A stretch of DNA of 35,957 bases from GCA-2687515 sp002687515 (GTDB lineage: Bacteria; Pseudomonadota; Alphaproteobacteria; Rhodospirillales; UBA2165), in the NCBI GenBank assembly GCA_030745835.1, contig JASLNU010000095.1:1-35957 (forward strand), read 5' to 3'. Positions 23,270 to 31,059 of this stretch are shown piece by piece. Each line of letters opens with the position of its first letter. Positions within the stretch are counted from its first letter, which is position 1. The position numbers and the translations under genes are program-made. The notes below the pieces were generated by a model. The model saw nothing but the letters and a program-made list of their open reading frames with translations. It was not told the origin of the DNA and ran no database searches.

Positions 23270-24756
23270 TGAGCGCCGTAATCACTGAGCTGACCACCCA
23301 ACTGGCCCTCGCCTTTTCGCCCTGGATGCTGTGGGTGTGCCTGATCGGCGTCACCCTCGGCATCCTCTGGGGCGCCATGCCGGGGCTGTCGACGACCATG
23401 GCGATGGCGCTCCTGATCGGCCTTTCCACCGGCATGACCCAGCATGTGGCGGTGATGTTCATGCTCGGCGTCTATACCGGCAGCGTCTTCGGCGGCGCCA
23501 TATCGGCGGTGCTGATCAACATACCGGGAACGCCCGACGCGGTGCCGACAATGATCGAAGGCCACCCCTTGGCCCAGCGCGGCGAAGGCGGCTTGGCCCT
23601 CGGCACCGCCATCGCCGCCTCGTTCCTCGGCAACTGGGTCGGGATCGTGCTGTTGATCGCCTTCATCCCGGCGATCCTGTTCCTTGCCCTGCAGTTCCGC
23701 TCGTGGGAAATGTTCCTGCTCGCCATGTGGGGGATCGCCATCTGCGGCTCCATGGCGTCGGGCGATATGCCCTTGAAGGGTTGGATTTCGGGCTGGATCG
23801 GATTGTTGATCTCCTTCGTCGGACTGGACGCCATCCACGGCGTCGCCCGCTTCACCTTCGGCTTCCGCATCCTCGAGGACCGGATCAGCTATATTCCGCT
23901 GCTGATCGGGCTCTTCGGTCTCACCGAAATTCTCAAAGTCCTGCCGCAAAAAAATCCGCCCGGCATCCCCTCGGATGTCGGCCGCGTCGTGCCGCCCTTC
24001 TCGATGCTCTGGAAATATGCGCGCACCTCGCTGCGTTCGGGCCTGATCGGCACCATCATCGGCGCCATTCCGGGGGCCGGCGCCAATGTCGCCTCGTTCC
24101 TCAGCTACGATATCGCGCGCCGCCGGGCGCCGCCGGAAGAGCGCGCCAAATGGGGCAAGGGCAGCTACGAAGCCATCGTTTCGGCCGAGGTCGCCAACAA
24201 CGCCAATATCGGCGGCTCGATGCTGCCGACCCTGACCCTCGGCATCCCCGGCAACGCCGCCGCGGCGGCTATCCTGGCGGCGCTGGAGATGAAGAACATC
24301 GTCGTCGGCCCGACCATCCAGACCGAGAATCCGGGCATCATCTATTTCATCTATATCGGCCTGATCATCGCCAATTTTCTCATGTATTTCATGGCCATCG
24401 GGCTGATCAAACCCTGCGTGAAATTGTTCAGCCTGCCGCGCACCCTATTGATGCCGCTGATCATCCCGATCTGCGTGATGGGCGCCTTCGCCGTCAGCCT
24501 CAGCTATTTCGACGTCTATATAATGTTTATCGCCGGTATCGCCGGCTACATCCTGCACCGTTTCGGCTTTCCCCTGGCGCCGATGGTGCTGGCGGTGATC
24601 CTCGGGCCGCTGGCCGACGAGAACCTGCGCCGCGCCCTGTTGGTGTTCGAGGACCGCAACATGCTGAGCATCCTCATCGAACGGCCGCTCGGCACCGTCC
24701 TGTTGCTGGTCGTCATCTACACTTTTTATGACGGCATCTTCAGACGCGGGAAATAA
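23269..24756 (+). CDS. TctA-type large permease of TTT transporter
   Basis: A 495-residue polytopic inner-membrane protein. Hallmarks are GAMPGLSTTMAMALLIGLS near the N-terminus, INIPGTPDAVPT, and the TctA signature GAIPGAGANVASFLSYDIARR at about 265-285, followed by GIPGNAAAAAILAAL. About twelve transmembrane helices are expected. It forms the secondary transporter with the TctC binding protein and TctB. The start overlaps the tctB stop (TGATG), so the two membrane subunits are coupled. Confidence 0.95.
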   Translation: MSAVITELTTQLALAFSPWMLWVCLIGVTLGILWGAMPGLSTTMAMALLIGLSTGMTQHVAVMFMLGVYTGSVFGGAISAVLINIPGTPDAVPTMIEGHPLAQRGEGGLALGTAIAASFLGNWVGIVLLIAFIPAILFLALQFRSWEMFLLAMWGIAICGSMASGDMPLKGWISGWIGLLISFVGLDAIHGVARFTFGFRILEDRISYIPLLIGLFGLTEILKVLPQKNPPGIPSDVGRVVPPFSMLWKYARTSLRSGLIGTIIGAIPGAGANVASFLSYDIARRRAPPEERAKWGKGSYEAIVSAEVANNANIGGSMLPTLTLGIPGNAAAAAILAALEMKNIVVGPTIQTENPGIIYFIYIGLIIANFLMYFMAIGLIKPCVKLFSLPRTLLMPLIIPICVMGAFAVSLSYFDVYIMFIAGIAGYILHRFGFPLAPMVLAVILGPLADENLRRALLVFEDRNMLSILIERPLGTVLLLVVIYTFYDGIFRRGK

Positions 24757-24769
24757 GCGGGCGCCAAGC

Positions 24770-24791
24770 CACAATGTACATACTGATTGTG
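24770..24791. promoter_or_regulatory. Inverted repeat in AT-rich leader of HxlR gene
   Basis: CACAAT (24770-24775) and ATTGTG (24786-24791) form a perfect inverted repeat with a 10-base spacer, followed by TACC-ATTA-GGTA (about 24800-24810). Both lie in the 115-base AT-rich gap before the HxlR regulator and could serve its autoregulation. This rests on symmetry alone. Confidence 0.35.
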
Positions 24792-24871
24792 CTTGTATCT
24801 ACCATTAGGTAACTTAAGGCTGTCAAAGGACTTAGAAGCGCCCGCACACAAAGAATTGAACTGAAAATCCG

Positions 24872-25267
24872 ATGCCAACAGCTCAATACAAAAAACTTCC
24901 GCCCGCCGAAATCAAAAAGCTGGAACAATCCCGGCCCTTCCAGAAGATGCTCGGACGGCTATCCAACAAATGGAACGTCATGGTCATCCGCCGCCTCAGC
25001 GGCAGGAATCTGCGCCCCTCGGAACTGCGCCGCGATATCGGCGATATTTCGGCCAAGGTTCTGACCCAGACCCTGCGCGAATTGGAAAGCTACGGGCTTG
25101 TCGAACGCACCGTCTATCCGGTTATCCCGCCCAAGGTGGAATATTCCCTGACCGGGCTTGGCGATAGCCTGGTCGTGGCGCTCGATACCTTGCGCGATTG
25201 GGCGATGGACAACAACGCCAAGGTGGAAGACGCCATCGAACGCTACACCCGCGAATACAGGCGATGA
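24872..25267 (+). CDS. HxlR-family winged-helix regulator
   Basis: A 131-residue DNA-binding protein with one winged helix: LGRLSNKWNVMVIRRL (27-42), recognition region LRPSELRRDIGDISAKVLTQTLRELESYGLVER, and wing VIPPKVEYSLTGLG. The cysteine usually found before the first helix in HxlR proteins is absent (SRPFQKML), so thiol sensing is unlikely. It follows tctA and precedes a Gfo/Idh/MocA gene by 48 bases, so it may control the transporter or the oxidoreductase. Confidence 0.88.
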   Translation: MPTAQYKKLPPAEIKKLEQSRPFQKMLGRLSNKWNVMVIRRLSGRNLRPSELRRDIGDISAKVLTQTLRELESYGLVERTVYPVIPPKVEYSLTGLGDSLVVALDTLRDWAMDNNAKVEDAIERYTREYRR

Positions 25268-25315
25268 TGCCTTCAAACCCAACCTCAATCATGAAATATT
25301 TGGAAGAGATTGTAG

Positions 25316-26458
25316 ATGACTGATACCGCGTCAAACCTCGGTCTTGAGCCGGTCAATGAAATCGGCCTCGCCATCATCGGCTGCGGCACCATCGGGCGCA
25401 TCCGCGCCAAGTTCGCGCGCGAATATCCGGGCGTCAAATGGCTCGGCCTCTGCGATATCAACGAAGACTTGGGCCGTAAGCTGGCCGGCGATGTCAACGC
25501 CGACTTCTTCACCACCAGCGCCGAGGAATTGATCAAGCGCTCCGAGGTTAACGCCACCATGATCATCACCGAGGAAAACAAGCACACCGAACCGACGCTG
25601 ATGGCGGTGGCAGAGGGGCATAAATTGTTCATCGAAAAGCCGCTGGCCACCGAAGCCCGGGAATCGAAACAGATTCTGGACGCCATTACGGCCGCCGGGC
25701 TGGACGCCTGCATCGGCTATACCCAGCGCTTCCGCCGCCGCTTCCTGACCGTCAAGGAGCGCTTGGCGACCGGCCAGATCGGCGATGTGCATTCGGTCGT
25801 CACCCGGGCCTTCATGAACCGCATGGTGCCGATCGCCACCATCGCCAAGACCAACGAGCGCCATAATCTGACGCCAATGGTGGTTTCCGGTACCCATTCG
25901 CTGGACATGTCGATGTGGCTGATGGAGGGCAAGACGCCGAAATCGGTCTATGCCCGCTCGACCGATCCGGTGCTCGCCGAATGGGGCACCAAGGATTCCA
26001 CCTTCGGCCTGTTTACCATGGAGGACGGCACCATCTTCTCGATGAACATATCGTGGGGCCTGCCGCAGATCTGGCCGGGTTCGGTCTATGGCTTGGAGAT
26101 CGGCATCGTCGGCACCAAGGGGGTCATCGATATCGAGGACACGCACCGCGACCTGGTTCTGGCCTCCGAGGAAAGCCTGCCCGGCGGCTATGTGCCCGAA
26201 GGCTTCACGCCGGCCGAGCGGCATGTGGATTTCATGACCAGCTACCCGCCCGGCGATCTTTGGCAGGGCCAGCTTTGGGGGCCGATGCGCGAGGAAACCA
26301 TGGCCTGGTTCGGACGCATCATGATGGGCATGACGACGCCGCACGCGGTGGCGCTGGAAGGCCACAACAACCTGCTGCACACGATGGCCATGGACCTCTC
26401 GGCGAAGCGCGGCGAAGAGGTCGAACTGCCCATCGATCCGGAAGAGTTTTACGAATAA
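25316..26458 (+). CDS. Gfo/Idh/MocA-family NAD(P)-dependent oxidoreductase
   Basis: A 380-residue protein. Rossmann motif GCGTIG at 22-27 and the family's EKP catalytic motif at 107-109 (FIEKPLATEA), followed by the alpha/beta dimer domain with GTHSLDMSMWLM. Substrates in this family are usually sugars, inositols or related hydroxy compounds, occasionally aromatic dihydrodiols; no call is possible here. GGAAGAG precedes the ATG. Its 3' end overlaps the convergent Ldh gene by 10 bases. Confidence 0.9.
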   Translation: MTDTASNLGLEPVNEIGLAIIGCGTIGRIRAKFAREYPGVKWLGLCDINEDLGRKLAGDVNADFFTTSAEELIKRSEVNATMIITEENKHTEPTLMAVAEGHKLFIEKPLATEARESKQILDAITAAGLDACIGYTQRFRRRFLTVKERLATGQIGDVHSVVTRAFMNRMVPIATIAKTNERHNLTPMVVSGTHSLDMSMWLMEGKTPKSVYARSTDPVLAEWGTKDSTFGLFTMEDGTIFSMNISWGLPQIWPGSVYGLEIGIVGTKGVIDIEDTHRDLVLASEESLPGGYVPEGFTPAERHVDFMTSYPPGDLWQGQLWGPMREETMAWFGRIMMGMTTPHAVALEGHNNLLHTMAMDLSAKRGEEVELPIDPEEFYE

Positions 26459-27522
26459 GCCAGCATCTCGATGCCGATCTCGGCGGCCAGTTCTTCGAGC
26501 GAATCGTACAGCCCCTGATGCACGGGAATACCGTTGGCGGTGTAATCGGCCCGCTTGCGGCGGCTTTGTTCGCCGGGCAGCAGCACCTCGTCGAAACCGG
26601 GCAGGGTCGGCGACGCCTTGATGCGGCGGACAATGGCATCGACGTTCTTTTTGAACGTCCCGACATCGATGAAGGCGGCGACATCGACGGCGACGATGAA
26701 CTGGCCGGTGTTGGTGACGGTCTTGTAATCGGCATTGAAATCGACCACGTCCTCGCCGAAGGCGGCGCCGTTGAGGGTGCCGGCGAGCAATCCGAAGATC
26801 AGCGACAGGCCCGATCCCTTGGGCCCGCCGATGGGCAGCAAAAAGCCTTCGCCGGCGCGTTCGGGGTCGGTGAGAGGCTTGCCCTGGCGATCGATCATCC
26901 AGCCCTCGGGCATTTCCTCGCCCCGCTGCGCCGCGGTTTTCACCTTGCCGTAGGCGGCCACCGTGGTCGCCATGTCGAGCACCACCGCCGGCTCCTCATC
27001 GGTGGGGATGGCGGCGGCGATCGGGTTGGTCGAGAGCAGCATGTCGGTGCCGCCCCAGGGCGGCAGGTGGTTGGCGTTGCCGACCGCCACATAGAGCCCG
27101 ATCATGTCGTGGGCCAGCGGCATCTTGGCATAGAGGTTGGCCGGTCCGGCATGGTTGGAATGATGGGTGCCGACCCAGGCGACGCCGGTGACCTTGGCCT
27201 TTTCGATGGCGGTTTGGGCGCAGAAGCTCATCACCAGGTGGCCTTGCGCGTTGTCGCCGTCGACCAGCGCCATGCCCAGACGCTCGCGCGCAATATGGAT
27301 GTTCGGCTTGAGGTTAAGCCCGCCTTCGCGAATGCGCCGGATGTAGGGCGCAAGGCGGAAGATGCCGTGCCCGTCGGACCCATTAAGGTCGGCATCGGCC
27401 ATCAGGGCGGCGATGGTCCCGGCATCGCCCTCGTCCATGCCGACGGCGACGAAAGCGCGGGCGATAAATTCTTCCAGCTGCTGCGCCGTATAGCGGCGCG
27501 CTTGGCCGGCTTGATCGGTCAT
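26449..27522 (-). CDS. Ldh-family (malate/L-sulfolactate-type) dehydrogenase
   Basis: A 357-residue NAD(P)-dependent 2-hydroxyacid dehydrogenase of the Ldh2/YlbC/ComC fold, unrelated to classical MDH/LDH. Family motifs: SDGHGIFRLAPYIRRI, HHSNHAGPANLYA with the catalytic His, NPIAAAIPT and GPKGSGLSLIFGLLAG. Known members oxidise malate, lactate, sulfolactate or ureidoglycolate. It lies 2 bases after the cupin stop, so the two form an operon. Confidence 0.9.
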   Translation of the reverse strand: MTDQAGQARRYTAQQLEEFIARAFVAVGMDEGDAGTIAALMADADLNGSDGHGIFRLAPYIRRIREGGLNLKPNIHIARERLGMALVDGDNAQGHLVMSFCAQTAIEKAKVTGVAWVGTHHSNHAGPANLYAKMPLAHDMIGLYVAVGNANHLPPWGGTDMLLSTNPIAAAIPTDEEPAVVLDMATTVAAYGKVKTAAQRGEEMPEGWMIDRQGKPLTDPERAGEGFLLPIGGPKGSGLSLIFGLLAGTLNGAAFGEDVVDFNADYKTVTNTGQFIVAVDVAAFIDVGTFKKNVDAIVRRIKASPTLPGFDEVLLPGEQSRRKRADYTANGIPVHQGLYDSLEELAAEIGIEMLAYS

Positions 27523-27524
27523 GC

Positions 27525-27929
27525 CTAGTTGACCACGTCTTCGCCGGTCAGGTGGCCGACGGTCTTGCCCGTCTCCCTGAAGGTGCGGGTGACTTCCGGG
27601 CTGTCATAGACCCACAGGATTTTCATCGGGCCGTCGCCGGTATTGACGAAACGGTGCCAGGTGCCGGCCTCGACGAAGACGGTGTCCATCGCTTCGATGC
27701 GCGTGCAGACGCCGTCGATGTCCACTTCCGCCTCGCCTTCCAAAAGCACCACCTGCTCATCGCAATTATGTTTGTGGACCGGCACCTTGGTTCCGGCCGG
27801 GAACGAGGTGGTGCCCGAGGTCGTGTTGGCGCCGCAATTTTTGTTGCTGACCAGGACCGCGGTTTCGACGCCATCGCCGCGCTGCACCACCGGAACTTCG
27901 TCCATTTTCATGATTTTGGATTGCGCCAT
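27525..27929 (-). CDS. Small single-domain cupin
   Basis: A 134-residue protein with one cupin barrel. The metal-binding set is complete: His52 and His54 (VHKHNCDEQ), Glu58 and His92 (GTWHRFVN). GGGAGGG lies 6 bases before the ATG on the minus strand. Such proteins may be isomerases, dioxygenases or sensors. It leads the two-gene operon with the Ldh-type dehydrogenase and diverges from the GntR regulator. Confidence 0.88.
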   Translation of the reverse strand: MAQSKIMKMDEVPVVQRGDGVETAVLVSNKNCGANTTSGTTSFPAGTKVPVHKHNCDEQVVLLEGEAEVDIDGVCTRIEAMDTVFVEAGTWHRFVNTGDGPMKILWVYDSPEVTRTFRETGKTVGHLTGEDVVN

Positions 27930-28007
27930 GGGCTTCCCTCCCGAGGTCTGGATTTGAAACTACTTTAACCAATGCGAAGCAACCGCAACAGACATAAACG
28001 TCCTCAA

Positions 28008-28024
28008 GAACAGGCAATATGTTC
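28008..28024. promoter_or_regulatory. Candidate operator GAACA-N7-TGTTC
   Basis: A perfect 5+5 inverted repeat (28008-28012, 28020-28024) lies in the 171-base gap between the divergent cupin operon and the GntR gene, a usual place for the operator of a GntR/UTRA regulator controlling itself and the divergent operon. The half-site is short, so the call is tentative. Confidence 0.35.
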
Positions 28025-28100
28025 CTAAATTTGCACTTGTTGGCTGGCTGGCGCATAATTTCCCGGAAGCGAACATTTCAACCGGACCGGCCCCGCCATT

Positions 28101-28871
28101 ATGGATCAGAAAACGCCCGCCGACGAAATCACATCCCGCCGCCGGCGCCGCGCGCCCAAAAAAATGCGCGCCCAGCCCCTTTATCAGCAGGTCGACAACA
28201 TCATCCGCCGGCGGCTGATCGAGAATGTCTGGAAGCCAGGCGAAGCCATCCCCAGCGAGATGCAGCTGGCGGCTGAACTGAACGTCTCCCAGGGCACGGT
28301 GCGCAAGGCGCTCAACGATCTGGTGGCGGAAAATCTTTTATACCGGCGCCAGGGTCTCGGCACCTTTGTATCCGAACACACCGAACGCCGTGCATTGTTC
28401 TTGTTTTTCAGCATCGTCGGCAGCGACGGCGCCCGCCTGTTGCCGGAAAGCCGGGTCCTCAATTGCGTCGAAGACGTCGCCACCAAGGCAGAAGCCGAGC
28501 GGCTGGAACTGGAGCCGGACGACGAGGTGGTGCGTTTCCACCGGGTCCGCTTTTTCAACGATATCGCCACCATCGCCGAGACCATCACCCTGCCGCTGGA
28601 ACATTTCCCCGGCTTCGGCACCGAGGTCGATCCGCCCAACAACCTGTTCCGCTTTTACCAATCCGTCTACGGCATCACGGTCGCCAAGGCCGACGAGCAA
28701 CTGGCCGCCGTTTCGGCCTCCGAGGAAGAGGCGCTGCTGCTTGGCATCGATACCGGCTCCCCGCTTTTGGAAATCGACCGCATCGCCAGGATGCTGGACG
28801 GACGGCCGGTTGAATGGCGGGTCAGCCATTGCGACACGCGCAATTACCACTATGTGGCCGAACGCGGCTGA
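28101..28871 (+). CDS. GntR-family regulator with UTRA ligand domain (HutC type)
   Basis: A 256-residue transcription regulator. After a basic tail (RRRRRAPKKMR) the winged helix covers 25-92: PLYQQVDNIIRRRLIE, PGEAIPSEMQLAAELNVSQGTVRKAL, GLGTFV. The UTRA effector domain (about 100-250) has EVVRFHRVRFF and the LLEIDRIARMLDGRPVEWR end. HutC-type proteins bind small carboxylated or amino compounds and repress nearby catabolic genes. It sits between the cupin-Ldh operon and the tandem dehydrogenases. No clear ribosome site precedes the ATG. Confidence 0.92.
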   Translation: MDQKTPADEITSRRRRRAPKKMRAQPLYQQVDNIIRRRLIENVWKPGEAIPSEMQLAAELNVSQGTVRKALNDLVAENLLYRRQGLGTFVSEHTERRALFLFFSIVGSDGARLLPESRVLNCVEDVATKAEAERLELEPDDEVVRFHRVRFFNDIATIAETITLPLEHFPGFGTEVDPPNNLFRFYQSVYGITVAKADEQLAAVSASEEEALLLGIDTGSPLLEIDRIARMLDGRPVEWRVSHCDTRNYHYVAERG

Positions 28872-28905
28872 GCAAACCCGAATTTATTATTTGACCCCAT
28901 GAAAG

Positions 28906-28934
28906 CCTCCGCATCACAGCGGGGGATGCGAAGG
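28906..28934 (+). promoter_or_regulatory. Hairpin overlapping a ribosome-binding site
   Basis: CCTCCGCATC (28906-28915) can pair with GATGCGAAGG (28925-28934) with one mismatch. The 3' arm includes AAGG of the AAGGAG site that serves the ATG at 28943, so folding would partly hide the ribosome site. The gap between the GntR gene and this gene is only 71 bases, so read-through transcripts would contain the hairpin. Confidence 0.4.
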
Positions 28935-28942
28935 AGTGATCA

Positions 28943-29863
28943 ATGAGCATCATCGTCGGCCAGATCGGCCTTGGCGTCCTGGGTTCGGCCATGGCGCCCA
29001 ACATCATGAAAAGCGGCTTCGAGCTGGTCGGCTACGATATCCGGCCCGAAATTATCGACGAGTTGGCGGCGGCGGGCATGGCCAGGGGCGAAGGCCCGGC
29101 TGATGTCGCCGCCGAGGCCGATATGGTGATCACCTGCCTGCCCGGCGCGGCGGCGCTGATGGAGGTCGCGGCCGGCATCGCCGAGGCCATCACCAGCGCA
29201 GGCAAAACCGGTCAGATCGTCATCGAAACCAGCACCTTGGCGGTCGCCGACAAGGTGGCGGCGAAGGCGATCATCGGCGCCGCCGGCGGACGCATGCTCG
29301 ATTGCCCGGTCAGCGGCAACCGCATCCTGGCGGTGAAAAAACAGCTGACCGCCTTTGCCAGCGGCGAGCGCGGCGCCTTCGAGGCGGCCGAGGCCGTGAT
29401 CGGCGGCTTCGCCTCGCGGGTGTTCCATGTCGGCGATTTCGGGGCCGGCATGAAAATGAAGTTCTGCGCCAACATCCTCAATCTGGTGCATAACAGCGTC
29501 GCCGCCGAGGTCATGGTGCTGGGCATGAAATCGGGACTCGATCCGCAGCTGATGCATCAGGTGATCTCCGGTTCCGGCTCGTCGTCGTCGATGTTCGAGA
29601 CGCGGGGGCTGATGATGGCGCGCAACAATTACGTCCACGAAGGCATGAATTTCTCGGTGCCGCTGAAGGATTCCCGTTTCATTTCCGAACACGCCGCCGA
29701 ACTTTGCGTTCCCATCCCGATCTACCAGGCGGCGCTGCAGCCCTATTACGCGGCCGTCGCGCAAGGCCATATGGAGGAAGACGCCGCCGCCGTCTGCGCC
29801 GCCATGGAGCGCGCCGCCAATTGCGAAAGGCCCGAGAATGAGAAAAGCGAAAACCTCTTCTAG
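28943..29863 (+). CDS. Beta-hydroxyacid dehydrogenase homologue, first of tandem pair
   Basis: A 306-residue member of the 3-hydroxyisobutyrate dehydrogenase family. Rossmann motif GLGVLG (9-14; Leu13 replaces the usual Met), substrate loop DCPVSGNR, and Lys173 in GAGMKMKFCANIL as the catalytic lysine. AAGGAG lies 5 bases before the ATG. The loop SGNR differs from the usual SGG, which may alter substrate choice. It ends 26 bases inside the next, related gene. Confidence 0.88.
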   Translation: MSIIVGQIGLGVLGSAMAPNIMKSGFELVGYDIRPEIIDELAAAGMARGEGPADVAAEADMVITCLPGAAALMEVAAGIAEAITSAGKTGQIVIETSTLAVADKVAAKAIIGAAGGRMLDCPVSGNRILAVKKQLTAFASGERGAFEAAEAVIGGFASRVFHVGDFGAGMKMKFCANILNLVHNSVAAEVMVLGMKSGLDPQLMHQVISGSGSSSSMFETRGLMMARNNYVHEGMNFSVPLKDSRFISEHAAELCVPIPIYQAALQPYYAAVAQGHMEEDAAAVCAAMERAANCERPENEKSENLF

Positions 29864-30758
29864 AGAATCCAAGCCCGCCAAGATCGGCGTTATCGGCCTC
29901 GGCAACATGGGGCGCGGCATCGCCGGCAACCTGATCAGGGCCGGGCATCATGTCCATGCCTGGGACATTGCCGATGCCGCCCGGAAGCCCTTCGCCAAAA
30001 GCGCCACCATCGCCGAGCCGGCGCCGATGGCGGCCGTCTGCCGGCTGATTTTTTTCGTGGTGCCCGGCTCGGCCGAGATCGACGCCATGACCCGTGGCCG
30101 CGCCGGCATGCTGGCGGGCGCCAAAAAGGGCCTGGTGCTGTACGACCTGACCACCTCGGATCCCGCCTATACCAAAAAACTGGCGCGTCGCGCCAAGGCC
30201 AGGGGTGTCCATTATATGGATGCGGGGATGACCGGCGGCGGCGCCAAGGGCGCCGATGACGGCACCATGACCCTGATGATCGGCGGCGATGAAAAGGTGT
30301 TCAAGCGTAGCCGCCGCTTTCTCGGCCAGATCGCCGGCGCCTTGTTCCATGTCGGACCGTCCGGCGCCGGGCATACCATGAAACTGGTCAATAACATGGT
30401 TACCCACACCAATTTCATGACCGCCTGCGAGGCCGCCTACCTTGCCGGGCGGGCCGGTATCGAGCTCGCCGATCTGATCCAAGTGATCAACAAGGGCAAT
30501 GCCCGCAGCTACATCACCGAGCGGCGCTTTCCCGATCATATCCTCTCCGAGACCTGGGATGCGCGCTCGCGCGTTTACAATCTCCATAAGGATGTCGGCA
30601 TGGCGCTCGATATGGCCGACCGCTTGCGGGCCGAAGTGAAATTGGGGCGCACCACGCACGCCTACCTGGCCGAAGCCATGCGGCGCGGCATGCAAGATAC
30701 CGATTTCGCCCGCATCTTTCCCGATTTCGAAAAAATCGCCAGAAAAGCAAATAAATAA
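29838..30758 (+). CDS. Beta-hydroxyacid dehydrogenase homologue, second of tandem pair
   Basis: A 306-residue protein of the same family. A 15-residue basic extension precedes the Rossmann motif GLGNMG at 20-25. The substrate loop is DAGMTGGGAKG and the catalytic lysine is Lys182 in GAGHTMKLVNN, the canonical GxxxKxxxN. AAAGG inside the previous gene serves as ribosome site. It is clearly diverged from its neighbour, so the pair is not a recent duplication. The two might form a heteromer or act on successive or related hydroxy acids. Confidence 0.88.
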   Translation: MRKAKTSSRESKPAKIGVIGLGNMGRGIAGNLIRAGHHVHAWDIADAARKPFAKSATIAEPAPMAAVCRLIFFVVPGSAEIDAMTRGRAGMLAGAKKGLVLYDLTTSDPAYTKKLARRAKARGVHYMDAGMTGGGAKGADDGTMTLMIGGDEKVFKRSRRFLGQIAGALFHVGPSGAGHTMKLVNNMVTHTNFMTACEAAYLAGRAGIELADLIQVINKGNARSYITERRFPDHILSETWDARSRVYNLHKDVGMALDMADRLRAEVKLGRTTHAYLAEAMRRGMQDTDFARIFPDFEKIARKANK

Positions 30759-30792
30759 AGCGAACCGGAAGGCCGAATAGATGCGTCGAAGA

Positions 30793-30849
30793 TGACAGTT
30801 TAATTCTTAATATTCCAAATGACCTAAAGGTAAACTGTCACCAAATTCA
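30793..30849. repeat. Inverted TAAACTGTCA pair of a dispersed repeat
   Basis: TGACAGTTTA (30793-30802) and TAAACTGTCA (30831-30840) are perfect inverted copies 28 bases apart; the second continues as CCAAATTCA to 30849. Related copies lie at 13381-13399, 34702-34725 and 35155-35178. The stretch is AT-rich compared with its surroundings. Confidence 0.7.
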
Positions 30850-30880
30850 CCAAATTAATGAATTAATTGAGGTGCCAAAC

Positions 30881-30928
30881 CGGACGCCCGCATGGCCAAC
30901 CCGGCCATCCCCATGCGGGCTGCGTCCG
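30881..30928. repeat. Long imperfect hairpin upstream of FNR-type promoter
   Basis: CGGACG-CCCGCATGG (30881-30895) pairs with CCATGCGGG-CTG-CGTCCG (30911-30928), a 15-bp stem with a small bulge. No T-run follows, so it is not a standard intrinsic terminator, but it separates the dehydrogenase operon from the promoter at 30937. Confidence 0.6.
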
Positions 30929-30936
30929 TGGGCAAT

Positions 30937-30985
30937 CTGATCTTGATCAAGTTGCGGCGCGGCGCCAGCCCCTAGAATACATCGA
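30937..30985 (+). promoter_or_regulatory. FNR-type class II promoter
   Basis: CTGAT-CTTG-ATCAA (30937-30950) matches the FNR consensus TTGAT-N4-ATCAA at 9 of 10 positions. A -10-like TAGAAT lies at 30973-30978, which predicts a start near 30985. The FNR site is then centred at -41.5, the classic class II activating position, and no -35 box is needed. It serves the leader ORF and the large oxidoreductase, implying induction under low oxygen. Confidence 0.65.
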
Positions 30986-31015
30986 TTAGGTACGGAATTT
31001 ATTTGGAGTCCGGCC

Positions 31016-31057
31016 ATGGGTGGTTTGTGCGCGCCGGCCGCCGGCCGGGGTATTTAA
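31016..31057 (+). CDS. Possible 13-residue leader peptide
   Basis: ATG 31016 with GGAG (31005-31008) 7 bases upstream opens MGGLCAPAAGRGI, ending in TAA 31055-31057, two bases before the ATG of the large oxidoreductase. The large gene itself has only a weak ribosome site (GGGG, 31047-31050), so its translation may depend on ribosomes finishing this short ORF. A GC-rich self-complementary stretch (GCCGGCCGCCGGCC, 31032-31045 region) lies within it. Confidence 0.45.
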   Translation: MGGLCAPAAGRGI

Positions 31058-31059
31058 TT

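Noticed and set aside
25915..27528. 537-codon plus-strand open frame
   Set aside because: It overlaps the Gfo gene in another frame and is antisense to the Ldh gene; no motif seen.
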